Of a DNA stretch of 64,000 nucleotides, positions 37,221 to 45,046 are shown piece after piece. A program made the position numbers and the translations under genes. This stretch comes from an uncultured Alistipes sp. (GTDB lineage Bacteria; Bacteroidota; Bacteroidia; Bacteroidales; Rikenellaceae): NCBI GenBank assembly GCA_944326855.1, contig CALVFO010000026.1, positions 1 to 64,000 of the forward strand, written 5' to 3'. Position 1 is the first letter of the stretch, and each line of letters opens with the position of its first letter. The notes beneath the pieces are model-generated. The model saw nothing but the letters and a program-made list of their open reading frames with translations, did not search any database and was not told the origin of the DNA.

Positions 37221-38192
37221 ATGAAAAATTTTCTTCTTGCCGCATTCGGACTTCTGTTTCTCGCCGCATCGTGTGTGAAAGAGGACGGGGGCAAAAACAA
37301 TAATGACGATCAAATTTCCGAAGCCTCCCTGGTCGAACCCGAAATCAACGTGCAAATGGCCGAACCACTCTCTCAACAGGCTTTCTCCGGAGCCTTGGAA
37401 ATTTATCCCTGCAACAACGGAAGTTCCATCTACTTTGGAAACTACATCAGCGGTAAACTCAGTGTGTTCAACGGCTTTTACATGATCGTGGACGGCAATG
37501 TCTCCGGCCAATACAACCGTGAACTGCATTTGCCGATCGGCGATTACAACATGGTCTACTGGGGAACACCGAAATACGATGAGCCCATCCATAACGCCCC
37601 GCAAATCGTTTCTCCGGGCCTGAGCGAAGGCGCCGATCTGTCGAAACTCTACTTCACCCTGCGCAGCATCGGCAACGAACTGTACTCGCCGGTATACGAT
37701 CTGGTCTACGCCGTGAAACCCGCCCACATCGGCACGGATGCCTTGCAGGCATCGCTCACCCGCATCAGTGCCGGATTGAAAGTGATCGTCAAACAATCCG
37801 ACGGCAGTGCTTTCACTCAAGACATCACCAGTGTCAAAGTCAATATCGGAAATATTGCCGAAAAGGTAAATTTCTACACGGCCCAAGCCGAAAACATGAC
37901 CAAAACGATCCAATTCGAACTGGCCAGATCCGAAGACGGACTCTCCTACCAGAATGCAACGGTCATGCTCTTCCCGTCGGCCGAAAACCCGCCCCTCGAA
38001 TTGATCATCACATTACAGGACGGTACCGTGTTCCGATTGCAGGAAAACCTGACTTCGACCCTCTCGTCCAATACCCGACTGACCTTGAATATTTCCGTCG
38101 GAAAAATCCTGCCGGACGGTAACCCGGGCGATTTCACCTATGACCGATGGCACGAATCCAATGAAAACATCGATTTCCCCATCGTAGACTAA
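37221..38192 (+). CDS. FimB/Mfa2-like lipoprotein
   Basis: A 323-residue lipoprotein; the ATG at 37221 gives a clean signal with lipobox LAASC (Cys18). The mature part is strand-rich. The segment ELHLPIGDYNMVYWG (about residues 104-118) is characteristic of the FimB/Mfa2 family of anchor proteins for Bacteroidales type V pili, and a second transthyretin-like half follows. No FimA/Mfa1 shaft or other pilus gene is adjacent, so it is an orphan anchor or a related surface lipoprotein. Confidence 0.6.
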   Translation: MKNFLLAAFGLLFLAASCVKEDGGKNNNDDQISEASLVEPEINVQMAEPLSQQAFSGALEIYPCNNGSSIYFGNYISGKLSVFNGFYMIVDGNVSGQYNRELHLPIGDYNMVYWGTPKYDEPIHNAPQIVSPGLSEGADLSKLYFTLRSIGNELYSPVYDLVYAVKPAHIGTDALQASLTRISAGLKVIVKQSDGSAFTQDITSVKVNIGNIAEKVNFYTAQAENMTKTIQFELARSEDGLSYQNATVMLFPSAENPPLELIITLQDGTVFRLQENLTSTLSSNTRLTLNISVGKILPDGNPGDFTYDRWHESNENIDFPIVD

Positions 38193-38498
38193 GATCTCCC
38201 CGTATCCCACCAAGGCCTGTACGAACGACGTACAGGCCTTGTCAGGTATTCCCCCGACTGTTCTCGAAAAATCCCATCTGCCGGATAAATGCCCAAACAC
38301 CAACTATCCAGACCATTCTATCGTTCCAGGAGTATCTTTCCCCATGCAATTCCGGCATCCCGGACACGAAACGAATGGGTCACGTAACGGCAGCCCACGA
38401 GGACAGGCAACCCTATCTGTTCCATGTCCTGCCTGACAGCATCACGGATCCCCTCCGAACCGCCGTTGCCGCTCTGTCGACAGCACGGGTTCATACCC
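38193..38498. other. Intergenic region between convergent genes
   Basis: Holds the hairpin at 38211-38241 and then about 250 bp without a recognised gene. No inverted repeat pair for the neighbouring invertase was found. Confidence 0.4.
38211..38241. terminator. Hairpin after FimB/Mfa2-like gene
   Basis: 13-bp perfect stem (38211-38223 with 38229-38241) and 5-nt loop, 18 nt after the stop codon; no T run follows, so termination strength is uncertain. Confidence 0.6.
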
Positions 38499-39149
38499 CT
38501 ACATAAGGAAGTTCTTTTTACGAATTGCCTCTTTGCGGATCAAGGCTTCCTGCACATCGGGATGTTTCTGCCGAAACCGCATGAACGTATCCCGGGATAA
38601 GCCGAAACGTTTGCAAACATCGGAAACCAATTTCCCTTCGTTGAACATCTGAATAACTTCCTGCCGGTTCTCGATCAAAAGGTTCTGTTTGGTATAGCTC
38701 CCTTTGCGTCGCCCCAGAATCACCCCGTTCGACTTGCGAAGTGCCAGGGCCTCCCGTGTACGCATCGATATCAAATTCCGTTCGATCTCGGCGACCAAAC
38801 CGAATGCGAAACATAAAACCTTACTGTTGATCGTATTGTCAAACGAATACCCCTCTTTCGTCGTATACAGGTTGATATCCCGGTTCAGACACTGCCCCAT
38901 AATGGCCATGATATCGGTCAATGTCCGGCTCAGGCGTGAAATCTCCGTGACGATCAACGTATCTCCCTGCTTCATTCGCTTGAGCAATGCGCCGAGTTTC
39001 CGATCCTTTCCATGTTTTTTCCCACTGGCGATTTCGGTGACCCACCGATCGACCGTCAGATTCCGACTCTCGGCAAAACGTCTGATTTCATCTTGCTGGT
39101 TGGCCGGATGCTGTTTCCCTGTACTCACTCGTAAATAACCTATTATCAT
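38499..39149 (-). CDS. Serine site-specific recombinase (Mpi/Hin-like invertase)
   Basis: A 216-residue small serine recombinase. The resolvase domain begins IIGYLRVSTGKQ with the catalytic Ser of RVST (Ser9), then TEISRLSRT and the E-helix AEIERNLISMRTREAL. A C-terminal helix-turn-helix (SDVCKRFGLSRDTFMRF) binds the crossover site. The architecture and length match the Bacteroides Mpi-type invertases that flip promoters of capsule and surface genes. No recombination sites are evident beside it; like Mpi it may act on distant loci. A chromosomal invertase is more likely than a transposon resolvase, because no transposase is present. Confidence 0.88.
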   Translation of the reverse strand: MIIGYLRVSTGKQHPANQQDEIRRFAESRNLTVDRWVTEIASGKKHGKDRKLGALLKRMKQGDTLIVTEISRLSRTLTDIMAIMGQCLNRDINLYTTKEGYSFDNTINSKVLCFAFGLVAEIERNLISMRTREALALRKSNGVILGRRKGSYTKQNLLIENRQEVIQMFNEGKLVSDVCKRFGLSRDTFMRFRQKHPDVQEALIRKEAIRKKNFLM

Positions 39150-39384
39150 ACATTTGGACTTTTAATCAGGGCGACATTACCCCGACAGAAACATCCAAAT
39201 TGCTACAAAAATCAAAAATAACCCCCTCAAAACCCACAAAAGAGCTCTCTTTTCAACCCCAACCCACGATTCCGACCTCCTCTTTCCAGCCCCCGATCCC
39301 GAGCCAAACAACGCATTTATCCCCCTTCTTCCCTCTCAAAACGGATGATCCGATGGTCATCGCCCCCTATCCTTTGCCGACAAA

Positions 39385-39416
39385 AAAAGAGGCTCCGAAA
39401 TTTCGGAGCCTCTTTT
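39385..39416. terminator. Terminator after nifJ
   Basis: Perfect 32-bp palindrome (16-bp arms) with A run on the left and T run on the right, 18 nt beyond the nifJ stop codon. Confidence 0.88.
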
Positions 39417-39434
39417 CCATAGATACGAATCGAA

Positions 39435-42400
39435 TTATTTCTGGTCGTCTTCAGCAACCGGCGTATAATCCATCGCAGCATAGCGTTTATACATGTTGTA
39501 ACGCCATTTGGCATTCGCTTCCGAAGCGTCGAACAACTCCTGAGCTTCAGCCGGGAACGACTTCATCAACGACGTATAACGTACTTCTTTCTTCAGGAAG
39601 TCCTGGAACTTGCTCCAGTCGGGTTCCTTCGAATCGAGTACGAAGGGGTTCTTGCCCTGTTCTGCCAACTGCGGATTGTAGTGCCACAGGTGCCAGTACC
39701 CGCAGGCTACGGCTTCCTTACCTACGGTCTGGGTGCGGGTCATACCGCCCTTGATCCCGTGGTTGATACAGGGAGCGTAAGCGATTACCAGCGAAGGACC
39801 GGGATATGCTTCGGCTTCTTTCAGTACGTTGAACAACTGGTTCTGGCTACCACCGATCGATACCTGAGCCACGTATACATACCCGTAGGTCATGGCAATG
39901 GCACCCAGGTCTTTCTTACGAACCCGCTTACCGGCCGTAGCGAATTTGGCAACGGCACCCACCGGAGTCGATTTCGAAGACTGACCGCCGGTATTGGAAT
40001 ATACTTCGGTATCGAGAACCAGTACGTTCACATCTTCACCCGAGGCCAGCACGTGATCCAGGCCGCCGAAACCGATATCGTAAGCCCAACCGTCGCCCCC
40101 GAAGATCCACTGCGAACGTTTTACCAGGTATTGTTTCAGTTCGAGAATTTCCTTGCCTTTGGCGCAACCGCAAGCTTCCAGCATCGGAACCAGTTTGGCG
40201 GTAGCGGCGGCGCTGGCAGCGCTGCTCTTGCGACCATCCAGCCATTCTTTCATAACGGCTTTGATTTCATCCGAGCATTCGGCGCTTTCGAGGCATTCGT
40301 TCATCAACATGGCGATCCGATCACGCATCTTTTCGCTACCCAGGTGCATCCCCAGACCGAATTCGGCGTTGTCTTCGAACAGTGAGTTAGCCCAGGCCGG
40401 ACCTTTGCCTTCGGCATTGGTGCAGTAGGGAGTCGAAGGTGCCGAACCCCCGTAAATCGAACTACAACCCGTTGCATTGGCTACCATCATACGATCGCCG
40501 AACAACTGGGTAATGGTTTTGATATAAGGCGTTTCGCCGCAACCGGCGCAAGCCCCCGAGAATTCGAACAACGGCTGAGCGAACTGGCTGTTCTTCACCA
40601 TGCGGGTCTTGTCCACCACGGTGTCCTTGTAGCCGACCTTCTTGGTCAGGTAATCCCAGTTCTTATGCTGTTCCAACTGGCTTTCCAGCGGTTTCATCAC
40701 CAGAGCCTTGTTCGGAGCCGGGCAGACATCGGCGCAGTTGCTGCAACCCGTACAGTCGAGTACGCTCACCTGCATGCGGAACTTATAGGCTTTGGTCGGA
40801 CCTACCCCCTGAATCGATGCGGCGTTCAGACCTGCGGCTTCTTCATCGGTCAACAGGAACGGACGAATCGCAGCGTGCGGGCAGACATACGAACACTGGT
40901 TACACTGAATACAGTTTTCAGATACCCATTCCGGAACATTCACGGCAATACCGCGTTTTTCATACGCCGTCGTACCGTTGTCCCAGGTACCGTCTTCACG
41001 ACCCAGGAAAGCGCTTACCGGCAGGCTGTCACCGGCCAGAGCGTTGATCGGGCGAACCACTTTCTGGATAAATTCGGGAGCATCGTCGGCTACGGCAGCG
41101 GTTTCCGTAACCGTCAGGTTGGCCCATTCGGCGGGAACTTCTACCTTCACCACTTCGGCACCACCTTTTTCCACAGCGGCGTAGTTCATGTTGACGATGT
41201 CTTCCCCTTTCTTACCGTACGATTTGTAAATGGCCTTTTTCATCTCTTCGACAGCCACATCGAACGGAATCACGTTCGCGATCTTGAAGAAGGCACTCTG
41301 CATGATGGTGTTGGTACGAGAACCCAAACCGAGGTCTTCGGCAATCTTCGTCGCGTTGATGATATAGAAGTTGATCTGGTTTTCAGCCAGGTATTTCTTC
41401 ATGGCAACGGGCAGCGTAGCCTTGGTCGTTTCGGCGTCATGTACGCTGTTGAGCAGGAAGCTACCCCCTTTCTTCAGCCCTTTGAGCACATCGTACTTGT
41501 CTACATACGAAGGCACGTGGCAAGCCACGAAGTCAGGCGTGGTCACCAGATAGGGCGAGGTGATGGGCTTGTCCCCGAAACGCAGGTGCGAAGCGGTGTA
41601 ACCACCCGATTTCTTCGAGTCATAGGAGAAGTAAGCCTGGCAGTATTTGTCGGTGGTTCCCCCGATGATCTTGATGGAGTTTTTGTTGGCACCTACCGTA
41701 CCGTCGGAACCCAATCCGTAGAATACGGCTTCGAACGTACCCGGTTTGGCCAAACTGATTTCGGCACCCACGGGCAGCGATTTGAAGGTAACGTCATCCA
41801 CGATACCGACCGTAAACTGATTCTTGGGTTCGGCAGCGCAGAGATTTTCGTATACGGCCAGCATCTGGGCAGGCGTCGTGTCCTTCGAGGAAAGACCGTA
41901 GCGACCACCGATTACCAGCGGGGCATTTTCGCGGCCGTAGAAGACGTCTTTCACATCCAGGTAGAGCGGATCGCCACCGGCACCCGGTTCTTTGGTGCGG
42001 TCGAGCACGCAAACGCGTTTTACGCTCGAAGGCATCACGTCCAAAAGGTATTTGGCCGAGAAGGGACGATACAGATGTACGGTGATCAAACCGAGTTTTT
42101 CACCCTTGGTAGCCAGGTAATCGATGGTTTCCTTGATGGTTTCGGTCACCGAACCCATGGCCACGATCACCTTGTCGGCATCGGCCGGACCATAATAGGT
42201 GAAGGGTTTGTATTCGCGACCCGTGATCTGGCTGATCTGCTTCATGGCTTCAGCCGCCATGTCGGGAATAGCGTCATAGAAACGGTTGGCGGCTTCGCGG
42301 CTCTGGAAGTAGATATCCGGGTTCTGAGCCGTACCGCGCGTTACGGGAGTTTCGGGATTGAGGGCCCGTTTCCGGAAGGCGGCCAGGGCATCCTTGTCCA

Positions 42401-42986
42401 GCAAAGCGGCCAGGGCTTCTTCGTCCATCAGTTCGACTTTCTGGATTTCGTGCGAGGTGCGGAACCCGTCGAAGAAATGCAGGAACGGAACCCGCGATTT
42501 GATCGCCAGAATGTGGGCCAACCCGGCCAGGTCCATCACTTCCTGAACACTGCTGGTAGCCAGCATGGCAAAACCCGTCTGACGGGTAGCCATCACGTCC
42601 TGATGGTCACCGAAGATCGACAGGCTCTGTGCAGCCAGCGCACGTGCCGATACATGGAATACGCCCGGCAGCAATTCACCGGCGATCTTGTACATATTCG
42701 GAATCATCAGCAACAGACCCTGAGAAGCCGTAAAGGTCGTGGTCAGCGCACCGCTCTGCAACGAACCGTGCACGGCCCCGGCAGCACCGGCTTCGGACTG
42801 CATTTCCACCACTTTAACAGTTTCACCGAAAATATTCTTCCGGCCTTTGGCTGCCCATTCGTCCACGTACTCAGCCATGGTCGACGAAGGGGTAATGGGG
42901 TAAATCGCAGCCACTTCGCTGAACATGTAAGCGATGTGCGCCGCCGCGTAGTTACCGTCGCATGTGATAAATTTTTTCTGTGCCAT
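39435..42986 (-). CDS. nifJ: Pyruvate:ferredoxin (flavodoxin) oxidoreductase
   Basis: A 1183-residue single-chain PFOR. The start at 42986 (MAQKKFITCDGN) is the conserved N-terminus. Domain order is complete: pyrimidine-binding domain with YPITPSSTMAEY, the gamma domain, a two-cluster ferredoxin domain (CIQCNQCSYVCP and CTGCSNCADVCP), and the TPP-binding domain with GDGWAYDIGFGGLDHVL and NTGGQSSKSTPVG. It oxidises pyruvate to acetyl-CoA and CO2 and reduces ferredoxin or flavodoxin, the central step in anaerobic Bacteroidales. It is monocistronic, with promoter at 43065-43072 and its own terminator. Confidence 0.97.
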   Translation of the reverse strand: MAQKKFITCDGNYAAAHIAYMFSEVAAIYPITPSSTMAEYVDEWAAKGRKNIFGETVKVVEMQSEAGAAGAVHGSLQSGALTTTFTASQGLLLMIPNMYKIAGELLPGVFHVSARALAAQSLSIFGDHQDVMATRQTGFAMLATSSVQEVMDLAGLAHILAIKSRVPFLHFFDGFRTSHEIQKVELMDEEALAALLDKDALAAFRKRALNPETPVTRGTAQNPDIYFQSREAANRFYDAIPDMAAEAMKQISQITGREYKPFTYYGPADADKVIVAMGSVTETIKETIDYLATKGEKLGLITVHLYRPFSAKYLLDVMPSSVKRVCVLDRTKEPGAGGDPLYLDVKDVFYGRENAPLVIGGRYGLSSKDTTPAQMLAVYENLCAAEPKNQFTVGIVDDVTFKSLPVGAEISLAKPGTFEAVFYGLGSDGTVGANKNSIKIIGGTTDKYCQAYFSYDSKKSGGYTASHLRFGDKPITSPYLVTTPDFVACHVPSYVDKYDVLKGLKKGGSFLLNSVHDAETTKATLPVAMKKYLAENQINFYIINATKIAEDLGLGSRTNTIMQSAFFKIANVIPFDVAVEEMKKAIYKSYGKKGEDIVNMNYAAVEKGGAEVVKVEVPAEWANLTVTETAAVADDAPEFIQKVVRPINALAGDSLPVSAFLGREDGTWDNGTTAYEKRGIAVNVPEWVSENCIQCNQCSYVCPHAAIRPFLLTDEEAAGLNAASIQGVGPTKAYKFRMQVSVLDCTGCSNCADVCPAPNKALVMKPLESQLEQHKNWDYLTKKVGYKDTVVDKTRMVKNSQFAQPLFEFSGACAGCGETPYIKTITQLFGDRMMVANATGCSSIYGGSAPSTPYCTNAEGKGPAWANSLFEDNAEFGLGMHLGSEKMRDRIAMLMNECLESAECSDEIKAVMKEWLDGRKSSAASAAATAKLVPMLEACGCAKGKEILELKQYLVKRSQWIFGGDGWAYDIGFGGLDHVLASGEDVNVLVLDTEVYSNTGGQSSKSTPVGAVAKFATAGKRVRKKDLGAIAMTYGYVYVAQVSIGGSQNQLFNVLKEAEAYPGPSLVIAYAPCINHGIKGGMTRTQTVGKEAVACGYWHLWHYNPQLAEQGKNPFVLDSKEPDWSKFQDFLKKEVRYTSLMKSFPAEAQELFDASEANAKWRYNMYKRYAAMDYTPVAEDDQK

Positions 42987-43064
42987 CTTGAAAAATAAGA
43001 AATTTATAGAAGTTTTAGTAAGTTGCTCGTAAATCAATCGATAAGGTCAACCTGCAAATCTGTG

Positions 43065-43072
43065 CAAATATA
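43065..43072 (-). promoter_or_regulatory. -7 element (TATATTTG) for nifJ
   Basis: Exact minus-strand TAnnTTTG giving a leader of about 70 nt. Confidence 0.62.
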
Positions 43073-43138
43073 CGACTTATTCTTGGAAACCGGTCTCCCG
43101 ACCCGAGAATAAATGGTCGGAATTCCCGTTTTTCGTAT

Positions 43139-43146
43139 TAATTTTG
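43139..43146 (+). promoter_or_regulatory. -7 element (TAATTTTG) abutting mtgA start
   Basis: Exact TAnnTTTG ending 4 nt before the mtgA ATG; transcription would start at or just past the start codon unless another promoter is used. Confidence 0.5.
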
Positions 43147-43150
43147 CAAC

Positions 43151-43825
43151 ATGCGTTACTTGTTCCGACTGTTGGTCTACTTCGCGGTATTCGGACTCAC
43201 CTTTTCGGTGGGAGCAGTCGTATTGTTTCGTTTTATTCCGATAACGGTTACCCCGTTGAAAGTGTTGCGGCTGGTGGAAAATTTTCCGGACAAGGGATTT
43301 TCCGTCCGCTCGAACTGGGTGCCGCTCGAGGAGATCAACCCTACCATGATCCGGGCGGTGATCGCCACCGAAGACAACCACTTCTGTACCCACCACGGGT
43401 TCGACTGGGAGGCCATCAACCGGGCCATGGAAGAAAACCGGGAAGGAGACCGCATCCGGGGAGGCAGCACCATCTCCCAGCAAACCGCCAAGAACGTTTT
43501 CTGTCTACCCCATCGAAACTGGCTGAGAAAAGGAATCGAAGCCTACTATACCGTACTGATCGAGGCCCTGTGGGGCAAACACCGGATCATGGAGGTCTAC
43601 CTCAACGTGATCGAAACCGGTGAGAACATGTATGGCGTGGAAGCCCCCGCCCGCAGGATCTACGACAAACGGGCTTCGGAACTCAACCCCCACGAGGCAT
43701 CGATGATCGCCACCGTATTGCCCAATCCGCTGCGCATGAAACTCGAAGCCCCCTCGTCTTATATGGTTCGACGATCGGCCCGCGTCCGTTCGCTGATGAA
43801 CAAACTGCCTCCCATCGAACTGTAA
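43151..43825 (+). CDS. mtgA: Monofunctional peptidoglycan glycosyltransferase
   Basis: A 224-residue GT51 enzyme with one N-terminal membrane helix (about 7-29). The catalytic motif EDNHFCTHHGFDW carries Glu74; GGSTISQQTAKN and the KHRIMEVYLN segment follow. It lacks a transpeptidase domain, so it is the MtgA type that polymerises lipid II into glycan strands. No operon partner. If the promoter at 43139-43146 is real, translation would be leaderless or start at a later codon. Confidence 0.93.
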   Translation: MRYLFRLLVYFAVFGLTFSVGAVVLFRFIPITVTPLKVLRLVENFPDKGFSVRSNWVPLEEINPTMIRAVIATEDNHFCTHHGFDWEAINRAMEENREGDRIRGGSTISQQTAKNVFCLPHRNWLRKGIEAYYTVLIEALWGKHRIMEVYLNVIETGENMYGVEAPARRIYDKRASELNPHEASMIATVLPNPLRMKLEAPSSYMVRRSARVRSLMNKLPPIEL

Positions 43826-44066
43826 CCTCCGGATATATCCCGCCCGAACGTCGGCCCGCTCCCTCCGGCCTCGAGCGTCAAAGCCCGATACGATACGGCG
43901 GAATTTTTCCCTCGGCATCCCATGCTCCCCGATGCTTCCCAACGCCACCGATTTCCCCGATCCGAAACACAAAAGAGGCCGACCCCTTATCGAGATCAGC
44001 CTCCCTTATGAAATTCGAATGCGGTTCCCGGCTTTCTCAGCCCCGTACCGCTCCGTCCATGATCGC

Positions 44067-44633
44067 TTATTTAATACGTTCGTAGTATTCGCGGGTACGG
44101 GTATCGACGCGAATCTTTTCCCCGGTCTGAATAAACAGAGGAACCTTGATCGTCGCACCGGTTTCCACCGTTGCCGGTTTGAGCGAGTTGGTCGATGCCG
44201 TATCGCCTTTGACGCCCGGTTCGGTATAGGTCACTTCCATATCGATGATCGGAGGCAATTCGGCCGACAGAACCGTTTCCTTTTCGGTGTGGAACATCAC
44301 TTCCACGATCTGCCCCTCTTTCATCAGATCGGAGTTTTCGATCATGTTGCGGTCGATGACAATCTGTTCGAAGGTTTCGGTGTGCATAAAGTTGCACCCC
44401 ATGTCGTCTTCATACAGATATTGATAGGGACGGCGTTCCACGCGAACGGGTTCGATGTTGACCCCGGCCGTAAACGTATTGTCGATGGTACGCCCGTTTT
44501 CCAGGTTTTTGAGTTTGGTGCGGACGAAGGCGGGACCTTTGCCCGGCTTAACATGCTGGAACTCAACCACCACATACGTTTTACCGTTGAGCTCGATGCA
44601 CATTCCGTTTTTCAGATCTGCAGTTGTAGCCAT
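44067..44633 (-). CDS. efp: Elongation factor P
   Basis: A 188-residue three-domain (KOW, OB, OB) factor. The domain I tip is [10 protein letters not shown] with Lys32 as the possible modification site. It relieves ribosome stalling at polyproline. No EpmA/EpmB or EarP gene is nearby to indicate the modification type. A -7 element (TATTTTTG) at 44655-44662 gives a very short leader. Confidence 0.96.
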   Translation of the reverse strand: MATTADLKNGMCIELNGKTYVVVEFQHVKPGKGPAFVRTKLKNLENGRTIDNTFTAGVNIEPVRVERRPYQYLYEDDMGCNFMHTETFEQIVIDRNMIENSDLMKEGQIVEVMFHTEKETVLSAELPPIIDMEVTYTEPGVKGDTASTNSLKPATVETGATIKVPLFIQTGEKIRVDTRTREYYERIK

Positions 44634-45046
44634 GCGCTAAAATTTTTTGTGGGGCAAAAATAACATTTTTTTTCGGAAAATAAAAACGACTCTCGCATTC
44701 AGTCGTTTCCACCCTTCCTCCGCACATGCCATCCCGCCGCTTTTGCCTCCCGACACCCCGCCCGGCAGAGAATGCTCCGGGTAGAGGATGAAGTGCTCCG
44801 ATCGTTCCGCCCTCCGAAATCCGCCGTCCACGAATCGAACCCCTGCAAACTCCGGGAAACCAGCCAGCCTCCACATTCCACCATACCAACCCCTCAACCC
44901 TCCAAAACCGACCCCGGAACCGCTCCTGAGACCGCCCAAACAAAACGGATAAAACCTTCTGTACAAGGTAATCCCCAAAAACCGCCCCTCAGGAAAGGTC
45001 TTCACCGCATCCGTTCCGAAGATCGGCGCTTCTGTCGATAAACTCG
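44634..45046. other. Intergenic region upstream of efp, strongly C-biased
   Basis: About 410 bp containing the efp promoter at its left edge. The rest shows no gene: the 60 bases at 44701-44760 contain 30 C and 9 G on the plus strand, and the open frames here are by-products of that bias. Confidence 0.5.
44655..44662 (-). promoter_or_regulatory. -7 element (TATTTTTG) for efp
   Basis: Exact minus-strand TAnnTTTG, 21 nt before the efp ATG. Confidence 0.6.

Noticed and set aside
38220..38232. ACGAACGACGT near the invertase gene as a recombination site
   Set aside because: It is the loop and upper stem of a terminator-like hairpin and has no partner copy.
40665..42998. 777-codon open frame on the plus strand opposite nifJ
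   Set aside because: It is antisense to a complete, unmistakable PFOR; its His/Arg/Gly-rich sequence is the shadow of biased codons in nifJ.
44772..45041. 89-codon plus-strand frame in the gap beside efp
   Set aside because: It arises from the extreme shortage of G on this strand and has no protein-like features.
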